DNA of 64,000 bases from Akebia trifoliata (lineage: Eukaryota > Streptophyta > Magnoliopsida > Ranunculales > Lardizabalaceae). Positions 32,184-44,322 of this stretch are shown piece by piece. The notes below the pieces were generated by a model. That model ran no database searches and was not told the origin of the DNA. It saw nothing but the letters and a program-made list of their open reading frames with translations. The stretch covers positions 15,495,892-15,559,891 of the forward strand of contig CM030714.1 in NCBI GenBank assembly GCA_017979445.1. The letters run 5' to 3'. The translations under genes and the position numbers were made by a program. How positions within the stretch are numbered: position 1 is the first letter of the stretch; every line of letters starts with the position of its first letter.

Positions 32184-34192
32184 TGTAGACACGCCAATTT
32201 AAATGACCCCCACTAAAAAATATCCAAAAAATTGACTTTTCTAATAAAATCTACCAATGGGCTTAAAAAACCCAAATCGTCGAAACTCGACATTTTGATC
32301 AAATCAAAAGGTATAAGACCCCTAAAGGTCTCATGGACTCATAATAAAGCCTCACAAGCCCCTCACTTTCTCAATCTCTCACTACTCCAATCTCGAACTC
32401 AAAAACATTCTAAGCCCACCTAAGACCCATCAATCTTCAACCCACTAAATGTTATTTTAGCCTCACCCTAAACAAGCCTAACCCTAGCCAATGTCCTAAC
32501 ATAGCCTAACCATAATCCCATACATCTCAAACCCTAAAACCCACTTACCTTCAACCCACTAAGCCCCATCCTAAAATAAATCTTAACCAATTTTAAATCA
32601 AATCCAACAACCTAAACCTTCCCAAAATCCTAAGTCTAACATGTCAAAGCCTACATCTATTCAAGCTAATATCCATATCAATATCCATAATCCATAAATC
32701 ATACTTACATCAATCAATCAATATTTGATCATCAAATGGGACACATGTCACCATCTCAACGCACTTCCCTCATTCAACTACCTACCCCAATTACCTTGTT
32801 CTAACAAAACCACTTATTCACATCACAACCCATACCCTACTCTCATCATTCTCTTTAAACTCATCCTCATAAGTCCTCCCCACACCCCTTCTCCCCAATT
32901 AATTTTTCTAAATACTCAATCTCCACACCTTTTGGACATATGTCACCATATCCTTCACCCTCCCAAAACCTAACCACATAATCCCTTACACAATTTATTC
33001 TATTAACCAAATACCATACCTCCTCATCCCACATAACACTCAACCCAATTCTCTTATTCAAATACCATACCTCTTCACCCCACCTAGTACTCAACCCAAA
33101 TAGGTTGAGAGATCCAATCCATCTGGATCAAAAGCTACCCACGTACCTCCTTTTCCACAAATACCCGCATCTCAACCCTAAATTTCACACATGCCACCCT
33201 TAAACCTCATGCCATTTTCCATTTTTCTACTTTTACCCTATCCTACCCTAAAAGTAACACTCAATACTTATAAATACCCCCATTCACCTTTCAAAATGGA
33301 CATGCTATCAAATATTAAAAGATTAAAAATTTTCAACTCCTCTCTACTCAACTTTCTTCCTCTCTCACTACATCTTCTCTTCTAAAAGGAACTCACACAA
33401 CACTACTAAGGACTCAAGAAGAAAAAAAAAGATAAGAAGAATAAGAAGGAAGACAGGAAAAAAGAAGTCAAGACCTTAAGGTAGGTTAGAGAAGACGTAG
33501 CTCCCCCCTCTCTCTCCCCTCTCCATTTTCGTCTTCTACCTCCCCTTTCACTTCTTTAATTTTTCTTTTAGAAAGCTTTTAAGACGTAATGCTCACCTCC
33601 CCTACCTCTAGTAGATCGGACTTCGGTTCGATCGAAAGTGTAGGGGTTGTAATCACGTTAAAAAATCATTTTAAACCTTAAGCACACTTTGCACACACCT
33701 CACTCAACTTGTTTTGAGACAATCGATAATTGGGTCCTTCTCAATCTATTAGAATGGGCCCATAAGACATTAGCCAACAATTTTTAAAAATTATGTTTCT
33801 AAGGCAAGATTTTGATGAGGATCATATCTTTCAATGAGATGATTCTTATAATCTGAGTCGATAATAAATCCCTTGTCTTTAAGGGTACAAGTCGTCGATC
33901 ATTCGACCTTTTTTATTTATTTCTTTTTCTATCAAGAATGACCATATTGTTAAGGTTACCATCATTTGATGGAGAAAGAAAGGTGCCTAATACCTTCCCC
34001 TCTCTCCAATTGAATCACTTACCAAGATCTTAGGTGGATCGATATCCTATCCGTATGAGAGTCACTAAACATAAAAACAATACTCTTTTTAAAAAAAATG
34101 CATTTCGGGTGACAATTCACACCCTTTTACAAAAATGAATGGTGGCGACTTCAAACCCTCATAGAGGTGATCTTCAAAATCATGCATCTACA
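32184..34192 (+). repeat. Tat-3 3' LTR (2009 bp)
   Basis: It starts TGTAGACACGCC and ends GCATCTACA. Orientation is set by its start, which matches the minus-strand start of the Tat-1 LTR, and by a purine-rich GAATAGGGATAG just before it. The TATA box TATAAATA is at 33269-33276. The 3' side carries 'aggtgcctaata' and 'ggtggcgactt' words. No PBS follows and the flanks (ATAGT, CACCT) do not match, so it is a 3' LTR rather than a solo or 5' LTR. Confidence 0.85.
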
Positions 34193-35220
34193 CACCTAAT
34201 ATAAGTCAACAACTAATAACAATTATTATCATCAAGCAAATTGGATTTTCAACACATGCAGCAGTTCAACTCATGCAACCACAACAATAAATATTATAAT
34301 TAGATTTCATTATAGGCATTTAAAATAACCAACGATAATGCATTGGCATCCACGTTTTGGCTTGTGGAAAACTCATTGTCGTTGTATGTCCATCATGAGC
34401 TCCTTAATGATCTCTCAAAGGTACCAAGCCTCAAACAAACAAAACTTAAAGTATGGATACAGGGAAACCATGTCTATTCACCCAATGAATGGGAAATCGA
34501 ATAGTATTTTCCCTTTACAATTTTATTCTAATTGCATCCTACACAATTTTCTAAGGAATTAAAAAAATTAGGCTTAGTGAAATCAAATAAATATACGTCA
34601 AAAGAATGGAAAATCAAATAGTATTTGCCCTTTACAATGCCCTCAAACAAAATAAAGCAAATAACATTCAATCATACAACATTCAACCACAATAACGATA
34701 CCCATCTATATTCAAATTATAATCAATCTTCTAAAGATCTAAACTTATTTATAATCAATAAAAATAGATGTTAGTCCTCATTGTTCCTAACCAATTGTAG
34801 TGATCTTCACAAGAAAATAGTCAAGTTTGGAAAAAATCATCTCATGATTTAATCATTAAGCACACGGTGAACACCTTGATCGATTGGATCAAAGCTTACC
34901 CAATAAATAAACCCTTCTATTTATAAAATAAAATAAATATAAATAGGAAGATCAGAACCATTCAAAACTATAATAAATATAGAAAATTAAAGGGTAATTT
35001 ATGATCTTTGTTCGACAGTCAATTGTTGACTCATTTGTGTCAATCAAACGATAAAAAATACAAACATTTAATAAATAAAATAATTGTATAACTTATGAAC
35101 ATATATGATATGTTAAATAGTTGTTACATATAATCACATTAAATATCACAATGCCCGATCAGATCAATCAATGAGGGAACAATAAGGCCACTAAATTTTA
35201 ACAAGATTGATGAAAAACTT
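34193..35220. other. Unassigned sequence between Tat-3 and Chromo-2
   Basis: No gene was recognised. A direct repeat of about 34 bp ('aatcgaatagtattttccc' type words) occurs at 34488 and 34605. It may be the deleted 5' part of Chromo-2. Confidence 0.35.
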
Positions 35221-36818
35221 ATGCTACCGCAATCAAACCGAACTAGCAGTCGAAAGCAAGAAGGAATGAAATTACAGATATCCTGGGGACATATCAATCA
35301 ACCTCAGACGTCTCTTCCTTCCAGATTAGATCCAGCCAAGAGACCGGTATATTCGAGACCGAGTGCCTCTGGACCCGCATATCCGCAGTACCGAGCTCCT
35401 ACTCCACTATCGAGTTACAAGGTTTCTTCATCACCGAGTCATAGAACAATTGAGACTCCAATGATGCCAATAGGGCCAAAGGAACTAACAAGGCAGGTTC
35501 AGAATCTATAGACCTCAGACCACCAACTGTCAGCTTCACAGAGATCGTTGACATGTTACGCATGTGGTCAGGTGGGATATATTAGGAGAGAGTGCCCTCT
35601 GTCATAGTCTCGAGCAAGGGTTGTGACCCAGGAGAAAGTACCTGTCTCTGACAAAGTTTTGGAAGGTACGATTTTTAATTATAATATTAAAAAGTAGAGT
35701 TTTATTGAATACTAGTTCCTCTAGATCATATAATTCTACTGAGAGTTTTCACACTTGTTAGAGCTAGAAACTACTGACACGGGTCGAGTAATGAAATCAT
35801 CTATACTATTGGGAGGCCTTGCAAAGAAAGAATGAGATTTTCAGAAGATCATTTAGGAACCTGCAAAACATAGGTGTTAAAATAATTGTAAAGTGTGAGA
35901 AGACAAATGCTTTTTGTAAGGCTAGTGATGTGACTATGTAGCAATTGAAAATATGTGTGATGTGGACAAGATAAAGTTAAATGAATAAGGTTTAATCGAT
36001 ATTACAATGATATTTAAGTAGTATGTAGTAGAAGTTATAATTTTGGGGGTAGAGTAAGAAAGTGTGTGTCTTGCAGAATGATTCTACCACAGCAACTCGA
36101 GCAAGCCTTCAAGGTGTTCCACGTGTCCATGCTGAAGAAGTATTTGCCAGATCCTTCACACGTAGTTAATTAGCAAGACAATTTATTGGATGTGTTTAAA
36201 AAAAAGTGTAGGCTGGTTGATATAAGGTAGAATGGGAAGTACATATATATCTCGAATTAGAGTTGATGAGTAAAAGGATGTGATGTAGGATTTATCCCCT
36301 CGAGTAAGATTTTAAATTATAAAGATTATGACAGAGGTTTTAATGAAATATCACAATAAGTAGAAAATATAATATTGAATTGAATATAAAGATAGTAGTG
36401 TATTCACGGTAAGACTATGCATTGAGGAGTAATATTCATAGAAAGTATGAGTAAAACATAATAGACGGTGTAATTGATGAGAGAAATAAAGAGATAAAGA
36501 ATAGATAAGATGTGAGAGGATTGTTGTTGATAGACATTGGTGAGGAAGTGATACAAAATGAATTGATTGTTATCTTAGATAATGGATTAGTTGGAGTATG
36601 AGTTTGAATTAGAGTGATTAATTAATGAATGTGTTGGGTTGACGGAATATGGGAGACATAAGTCTACGAGTTATAAATGAGATTGGCTTGGGACTAAAAA
36701 TAAATGGTAATCGAAAATAAATGTTATTTATTATACATGTCGTGTCAGTGGAATCGTGACAAAGCTTGATAAGGTATGATTTTAATTTTGAAGACGAAAT
36801 TTTTATTAAGGGGGAGAA
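35221..36818 (+). pseudogene. Chromo-2 gag end and integrase end, internally deleted
   Basis: 35221-35511 is a Pro/Ser-rich gag tail. At about 35556-35601 it is followed by a zinc knuckle CYACGQVGYIRRECP, in which the usual His is Tyr. Frames then break. Around 36100-36170 the chromovirus integrase end VFHVSMLKKYLPDPSHVVN is readable. Only 0.5 kb separates two domains normally more than 3 kb apart, so protease, RT, RNase H and most of integrase are deleted. Just before the LTR the sequence encodes an acidic DEIFIKGG-like word that overlaps the PPT, as usual in this lineage. Confidence 0.8.
36809..36818 (+). promoter_or_regulatory. Chromo-2 polypurine tract
   Basis: AGGGGGAGAA abuts the 3' LTR start TGTAAAATCCC. 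This fixes the orientation of the whole 3-kb LTR family. Confidence 0.85.
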
Positions 36819-38534
36819 TGTAAAATCCCAAGTTTTCAATTCGTATCTCGAGAAAAAATAAATAGTGGAATTTTGAGAAATTCTTGAAAGTGAGATTTAG
36901 GGATAAAACTTTAGGAGGTTTTTGATCATTTTTAAGAAAATATGACCTCACCATTGAATTCAAAATGATCAAAAAAATATATTTTAGCCTATAAACACGC
37001 TCAAGTGCGAATTCGAATAGAAAAGTTGCAAAATCCTCAATTATCGAATCGAACCAAGCCAAAATAATGTCTTTTTATTTAAACTAAAATTTTTAAGATT
37101 CGATCATGCCATTGGGTTCATAACAAAAAATTATTAAATATAGATAATTTACTTATCAATTTCGGAGCTCAAAAAATCGAATTATCGTCAAAAACAAAAA
37201 TGATGTCAATTTTAGGGCCCCATTGGGCCAAAAATGTAAATTTTTGTTAGAGATAGAATTGTAGAAATTGACTACATCATTAGATCTGAAATGAAAAATT
37301 AGATAAAATAGAGTATTCATTCGTCACTTTTGAAGCCCGGATTGTCAAGTTATCGTCGATCAAAACAATAGGCAAAATACCGATTTCATCCCAAGACTTT
37401 ATATAAATAATGTTTTTAATTTTTTTTCACTATTCATCTTTTCAATTCATCCCAAACCAGCTAATGAAATAATGAAAAATTTTTGATTTCTTTCGATCTT
37501 CCACCTCAGATTCACTGCAAACGACTCGCCGTTGATTTTCGACGTAGAAGGGAGAAACATTTGCAATCTCGTTCTCTAAAAAACCCACCCAATTTTCTTT
37601 CTTTTTCTTTTCTTTTTCGCCGTCTATCATAAAAAAATAGCCGTATACATATACGGGGGTTTCATAACTTCGACCTCGGATTTCATTTATTTCGGGATCA
37701 AACTGTCCTTCGTCATAGAAGGGAGAAAGGACAACGGCGTCAAGATCTTCAAAACTACCGGGTTAAATCGAAAATCAGCCATCTAGACATTCAAACTATC
37801 TTGATTTATGTGTCGATCACCTCCATTTCCATGCACGTGCTTCAATTCCGTCGCTTAGAAATAGTAAGGAACTTTCAATTTTTATTAGTAATCATATATT
37901 ATGAAAATTGCATTTAGGATTTTATTAAAAATTTGTGGTATGTTTCTCAAAATAAAGAATTCTTTTTGTTATTTCAAATTCACGCCAAAACTTTATGTTT
38001 GATATATTAACTCTAGTTTATAACAAAATATATGTGGCTAGGATATCTCACTAGGTTATTTCTGACAATTGGGTCTTGTGCACCGCTCGGACCCCGTTTT
38101 GATCTAAGTTTTGGTACTTTTTCAATGTTATTAATAAAAAAATGAATTGCATAGTTGAAAAAATAATTTAATATTCAATGAGCTCAAATTGAGTTGATGA
38201 ATATTAGAAAGTGGATATTTTGTTTGAAAGATTGAAAATGATAAAAATAAAAAATAAAAAGGAAAAAGGGTATGAAATGGTAAAATGTCAGAGTCACACC
38301 CGATGAGTAATGTCTGCAATTTACATTGTTGTGTTGTGTAGGTTGGTGAACGGATATCTAGGGATAATCCTACTGGTTCCATATTTATTTACTTTATGTT
38401 AGCGCGAGGCGCTGTTTACTTTTCTGTTCTATTATTTATTTTAGGTCGGGTGACCACACTTGCATGGTAGGAAACTGGATATCCATTATCAACCTTGTAT
38501 TGTTAATTTCTCTTTTGTTTTTAAATGAAAATAA

Positions 38535-38569
<35 letters not shown>

Positions 38570-39825
38570 CTATTTTGTAAGCTGTTAAAGAGTTTGTGAA
38601 TGCCTGAAGGGATAGTGCGTCATATCATCCGGAGTGGTGTACTATCTTGGGATGTACGGTAGGGACCACCAAGCTCATACGTGGTATGACACACGTATGA
38701 TAATAGAGTCACAACTGGAATCCAGGTTTATTCCTCTCTATCTTTACCAGTGAACTTGTAATGTAAAGGTGGTCGTATACGAATAGTTTGTATATATGAG
38801 AATCACATGCACGCCTAATAGGCATAGTCGAAAATGATTAGTCAGTGATCACTAAAAATCTATAGAAGTCGAACGTTCTGACATATCGAAAAGAGATTAA
38901 TTACTTACGGTCACATCAAACGGCCAACCTGAGCCGAATAAATGATCCCACAAGTGTGGTAAACAGTGACCAACCACAAAATCAGGAACTAATGATTTAT
39001 TGAGAAATATCATTTCCCGACTAAGAGCAATCCAGTCGTGAATCCCAACTCTCTAATTTCACTACTCCACCATTGTGTATTATGTAAATGTTGCCTTATT
39101 TTGATATATAAAATGAAATGCATGTTTAATGTTTCCATTTGATCAATTAGATTTGTATGAAAAGAGAATGTTATAGTAAGTACTGTTGATCGATGTAAAG
39201 TGAGTTTTAAAATTTTTTAAATGCTCATCCCTAGCTATATGTACCAATTAATCGTAGTTCCTTCTATAAAATTTTGCGTATTTTAAAATGATTCAGTGTG
39301 TTTATTCGTTCATGTTAAGAGAGGTTATTGGTTGTTTCCCTACTGGATAATCATTGTTACTTACCATTTCTTTCTCTATTTTGTAGTTTTAGATTCAGAG
39401 CTTGACGAGGCAAGTATAGAGCACGAGTGAGGATCATCTAGTTTGTCAAATAGACAGTCAGAGTCCGTCAGATGGTGAGTACTGGGACTATACCCCCTAG
39501 TGGTGTCAGATTCATCTAGGAGTATTATGGATTTTTTTTATCGAGCATTAGGACTTTTGTTAAAGTGAGGAAATAGTTGTATAATTCTGTATTTTGGTAT
39601 CCTTCTGCACTTTGATCTATAGTATGTTATTAGATGTATATAGACTTCCGCTATTGTGATATTTTGTTTGTAAATATGCAAAATTGTATGTCCTTTATTA
39701 GGTGCAGGTTGAACGCCTTGGAATGCTAACATAAATAGAGGGAACCATAGCAAAATTTCGAGGTGCCACCTTGTGCCTCGAGATCTGACATGGGGCTTTG
39801 TGTTAGCGTTTGGCGGGGTGTCACA
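36819..39825 (+). repeat. Chromo-2 3' LTR (3007 bp)
   Basis: It starts TGTAAAATCCC and ends GGGGTGTCACA. It aligns along its length with the solo LTR at 20847-23809 (for example 38590-39010 with 22560-22960). A (TA)n tract at 38535-38568 is much longer than in the other copy. The right flank TTTTG would be the target duplication; no left partner was found. Confidence 0.9.
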
Positions 39826-39933
39826 TTTTGTCCAAACTCCGCTCTGTACATAACTATCTTAGGTTTTCAAAGTCCTTTAAAATAATATTTTCAAAAGGAA
39901 TTTTGTATTTTGGGTTGTCATTCACACCCCAAA
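39826..39933 (+). repeat. Scrap of a Tat LTR, left part
   Basis: 'ttgtattttgggttgtcatt' and 'cacacccc' correspond to the U5 side of the Tat-3 LTR near 34100-34130. The continuation ('aatggtaacgtctc') follows at 43377 after the solo LTR. Both chromovirus insertions therefore hit the same old Tat LTR. Confidence 0.55.
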
Positions 39934-41983
39934 TGTGGCGCCCCGCCAAACGCTAACACAAATCCCAAGGCCAAATCCCAAGGTACTAGGTGGCACCTCG
40001 AAATTTCGGCATGGTCTCCTCTATTTATGTTAGCGTTTCACGGAACTCAAACCTGATAAACCAATTCATAACAAAACCTGTATATAAAAATGTAGATGCA
40101 GGAAAATAACAGCGGAAGACTAATTACATCTAACATGTAAGTAGATCAGAGTGCGGAAGATTTATCAATATACAGGCTTACCAAAACACTCTCACTCTAA
40201 CATAGGCCTAAACTCTCAAATCCAAAAACTACATACATCTTGGATGAAACTGACAACACTAAGGGATGTGGCCCTAGTGCTCACCAGGCAATAAAATCTG
40301 ATCGTCGATCTGATCGACCAGATACTCCTCAATTACTGCCTCTACGCCTGTCTCGACAGCTGCAAGTGCTGAAACTAAAAAAAAATAGGAAGGAAAGGGT
40401 GAGTAACAATGGTTACCCAGTAAGTCCACAGCCAATTCCTACTAATAACCCTTCCTAAGCATGATCGAATAAAGCATACTGAACATTTTAATACATGCAA
40501 GGTTTTATAAGATGAAGTACGATCAACTGGTACATATAGCCAGGGATGAACAACTAAAACAGTTTAAAAATTACACATGGCATCAATCATCCATACTCAT
40601 TATACATTTTCCATTCTATGCAAATACCGTTGACAACATTAAAACGATAGACATGCTTTTCAGTTTATAATTCGAAATATAACAACAGATACATAATACA
40701 AGTGGTGGAGTATTGGAATTAAAGAGTTGGGATTCACGACTGGATCGCTCCCAGTCAGGACATGATATTCCCCAATAACATCGTAGTTCCTGATTTTGTG
40801 GCTGGTCGTGTCTACCACGCTTGTGGAACCATTTATCCGGCTCAGGCTGGCCGTTTGACGTGACCGTAAGCAATGGGTCTCTTTTCGATGTGTCAGAACG
40901 TTCGACTACTACTAGATTGTTAGTGATCACTGACTAATCATCTTCGTCTATGCCTATCAGGCGTGCATGTGATTCCCAAATGACACTCCACTCGTATACG
41001 ACCACCTTTACAATACACGTTCACTGGTAAAGATAAGAAAGGAATGGACCCGGATTCCAGTTGTGACTCCACTCTCATACGCGTCCCATACCACGTATGA
41101 GTTTGGTGGTCCCTACCGTACATCCCAAGATAGTGTACCCCTCCGGATGATGTGACACACTATCCCTTCAGGCATTCACAAACCCTTTAACAGCTCACAA
41201 AATAGCTACGTACGTATATGATTTTTCATTTAAAACAAAAGAGAAATTAACAGAACAGGGTTGAGAACGGATATCCAGTTCCTACCATGCAACCGTGGCC
41301 ACCCGGCCTAAAATAAATAACAGTACTCAGCGCATGCGCTAACATAATCGGAAATAAACATGCAACCCTTTCATTAATAACCTGGATATCCTTTCACCAA
41401 CCTACACACAACATACAATGTAAAAGGCAGACATCACCCCTCGGGTGTGATTCTGACAATTTACCGTTTCATCCCTTTCCCATTCTTTCAACATTCTCAT
41501 TTTTCGTCTTTTCAAATCAACCATCCATTTCCAATCTTTCAAGGTCATTATTTCGGTCTTTCCATTAAAAACCTTCAAAGTTTATTCACAAACAAGGTCC
41601 CAGCGATGCTCGGGACCAAAGCTGTTAAAAATAGAGAAAGCTGGTGAAAATTTGGCTAAGTGTCAGAAACTTAATTTTTCAAAGTTCTCGAAATTAAAAA
41701 CGGGTTTTTCGAAATGAAAGTCTCGATCATGAGATTCGACACCATATAGTTTTTGAAATCTAATTCAAAGTTACGCGAAAGTTATTACACTTTGAAAACT
41801 TGTCGAAAACGTCGAAAAATACGTTTTGTTCTTAAAACCAAAATTTGGATTTTGATCCTTTGAGATTTGGATCTTAAAACCATTCCCATTGTTCCGAAAT
41901 GGGGGGTAAAACCTTAATTTCATTAAAGAACTTAAAGTAAATGGACATTTACTTAAATGTTTTTACTGAAATAAAGGGTGAGA

Positions 41984-42115
41984 AATAGTGTGTAAGGTGT
42001 TAGGAAGTCAAGCCAAGAGTCAGAGTCTGTTTTTGACTCAGAACAGTTAAATAGTGTATAAGGTGTTAGGAAGTCAAGCCAAGAGTCAGAGTCTGTTTTT
42101 GACTCAGAACAGTGC
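41984..42115. repeat. 66-bp tandem duplication in the solo LTR
   Basis: Two nearly identical units begin AATAGTGT at 41984 and 42050. Near identity inside an otherwise diverged LTR indicates a recent duplication. Confidence 0.9.
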
Positions 42116-42236
42116 TGTCGGCAGCAGAACCTTATTCTGTCGGTGGAACCGATGGTTCCTGCCGACAGAAGAAAATTTTCAGTGGCAGAAGCTTCATTCT
42201 GTCGGTGGCACCGACCCTTCCCGCCGACAGCCTGAA
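42113..42236. other. Pair of GC-rich hairpins in the solo LTR
   Basis: CTGTCGG...CCGACAG occurs twice. The first copy (about 42137-42168) also has GGAACC...GGTTCC inside the stem. The second (about 42198-42230) has the outer arms only. A third 'ctgtcggcagcagaacc' start lies at 42115. Confidence 0.75.
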
Positions 42237-43366
42237 CCTCACTAGCGATTTTTGGGTTTTTCGATCCCTTTTTCGATTTCTTCTTCCATTCTTCGAACCA
42301 TTTGACCCACCCACGATTTTGTTATCAAAATTCGATAAAGCATAAATAAAACACCTACTTCTACCATGAATTTGAAATCAAACACCAATTTCTACGATTT
42401 AAATGCAAACAATAAGTTTTGTTTCAAAACCCTAAATGCACATTGAGAAATCTAAAGCTACCAATAAGAATTGGAAGTCCCTTACTTGGTTGTGAACGCC
42501 AAGGGTACAAGCTAGCACTACAACTCAAGGTTGGATGGCTCAAGAGTCGAGGTTGGGCTGACTTGGATGCGAAACAAGCGAGGGTTTGCAAGGTATCCGA
42601 CAATGACGTTCTCCTTCGCTTCTACAATGAAGTATATACCTAGCTCCTAACTCGATGAAGCCCTCGGACGGAAGGTGTGGAGGTTTACTCGAGCTACCCG
42701 ACTGGTTTTTTATGGAGGATGGAGAAAACGAACAAGAATGAACAACCAAAGGTGGTGAAGTTGTAGCCCTCGTCGTGGTCGACAACTTTGCCTTCTTCGT
42801 CGAGGTTCAACTCGGCTTCGTTCGCTCACAAACTTGACGGAAATGGGTCGAAACCCTAGGGTGGAGAAGTGGCTGTCGTTTGGGGTTTTCTTAGAGAAGA
42901 AGAGAAAAATGAAATAAAAGAAAATCAGATTTTTCTTTTATAACACAGCTAAGGGCATACTTGTAATTTTCCCCTTTATTTCTAGTTTCGATCGTAACTT
43001 AACTATTCGGACTCGGAAAACGACAAACGAATATACCATTTCGAATAATTTTTCGATTCGGATCTAATGGTGTCATCAAATCTTTTCAATTCTCGCTCTA
43101 ACGAAATTCCACTATTTTGGGTCCCACTTAACACGAAATTCGAGGATTCTATAACTTCTCTATCCGAATTCGAATTCGGACTTGCTTACAGGCTAATGTA
43201 TATATTTTGATCCTTTTGAATCTAATGGCGAAGTTGATTTTCCTCGAAATTAATCATAACAAAATCTGAGTATTTTACTCTAAGTCTCTCCTTCGATATT
43301 TCCCTCCAAATCTCACCATTTACTTTCCTCGAGATATGAGTTGAAAATTCGGGGTGTTACACCAAA

Positions 43367-44131
43367 AAACTCATTAATGGTAACGTCTCTTGAACCGTTA
43401 AATAAAAATTATTTATTTGCACTAATATTATCAATCATCTTTTATCTTGAGGTGTCATATATACAGTAAATTAAAATCTATTTTTTCTACTTCTTAAAGT
43501 TTTATGAGTTTAGTTCTCATCTGATAGCCCCAATAGACCAAGTATTTACCACTGTTTATATATATATGGTCGGGTTCGACTGTCGAATTGCTAGCCAAAG
43601 TTCTGGACAAAAAGTTGTGTTTGTTAGATCTTCATAGATCCAACGATAGAGCTTGTTTAAGACTACATTTCTATTTGTTTTACTTAAAAACTATTCTAAA
43701 TTGAAATTATCTCCCTCACCCCACCCCCATGTATAACACAAACATAATTTTGTTTCCCAAATCTCTACTTCACTCTATTATCTTACCCTAACCCTAACCT
43801 ACAATTTTCTTCATCTTTACTTATCATTGTCTCCATCTCAAGCGATGACAAATCAAGCGACCAAAACTCTCACATCTGATGGCATGAGCCTTACACACTT
43901 ACAATTATAGTGTTTCATCTCTTTACACACCATTGGCCATGATAGTGGCACTTTTTTCATTTTTTTACAAGGACTGAAATCAATATTAGACTTCCAAATT
44001 TTAGTATTGTAGTTTTCTAGTTCCACTTATTGTTTACTATAGTTGTAGCCAGTATTAGTATGTAAAGGGGATTTGGTTATTTCGAGGTAGTATCATTTAT
44101 ATTAATTATTAATTGAATTTGATTGATTCAG
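43367..44131. other. Unassigned sequence, possible intron upstream of the L3 exon
   Basis: There is no ORF. The last part ends in a T-rich stretch and 'ttgattcag', a good plant 3' splice site in front of the uL3-like exon. No upstream L3 exon could be recognised, so only part of the intron may be present. The first ~40 bp belong to the Tat LTR scrap. Confidence 0.4.
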
Positions 44132-44261
44132 ACTCAAAATGACATAGCCCCTTTGGGAAGTTTCCTTCACTATGGGGTGGTGAAAGATGATTACCTAATG
44201 ATTAAGGGTTGTTGTGTGGGGTCGAAGAAGCGTGTTGTCATCTTGATGCAATTACGACTGA
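44132..44261 (+). pseudogene. RPL3: Ribosomal protein L3 (uL3) exon fragment
   Basis: Translation gives [20 protein letters not shown] and [19 protein letters not shown] recognise this as the stretch of cytosolic uL3 that normally reads close to [20 protein letters not shown] and KGCCVGPKKRVVTLRQ. uL3 is a core protein of the large ribosomal subunit near the peptidyl transferase centre. Only about 43 codons are present. The left edge is a splice acceptor (attcag/AC), so the copy is genomic rather than a processed retrocopy. The right edge stops where an LTR-like sequence begins (TGTCATGCCCC at 44262). No other uL3 exon is visible, so it is a stranded or captured fragment. Confidence 0.85.
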
Positions 44262-44322
44262 TGTCATGCCCCAAAATCTTAACACATATCCTTATAATTA
44301 AGTGTTAAAATCTCGAGGTGTG
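44262..44322 (-). repeat. LTR-like end fragment between L3 exon and Athila-2
   Basis: TGTCATGCCCCAAAATCTTA followed by 'acacatatcc' resembles the left end of the minus-oriented chromovirus LTRs (TGTGGCGCCCCACC...TAACACAAATCC at 59618). Only 61 bp remain before the Athila-2 LTR. Confidence 0.4.

Larger units (their letters stand above)
39934..43361 (-). repeat. Solo chromovirus LTR (3428 bp) with perfect target duplication
   Basis: On + it starts TGTGGCGCCCCGCC and ends GGGGTGTTACA. CCAAA occurs exactly on both sides (39929-39933 and 43362-43366), and no PBS or PPT is adjacent, which is diagnostic of a solo LTR. It is longer than its relatives because of extra sequence around 41980-43000. That stretch holds a 66-bp tandem duplication (41984-42115) and two GC-rich hairpins (42113-42236). 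Its orientation is opposite to the neighbouring Chromo-2 LTR. Confidence 0.93.

Noticed and set aside
43779..43801. Telomere-like 'ccctaaccctaacc' word
   Set aside because: Only about two units in AT-rich sequence; far too short for an interstitial telomere tract.
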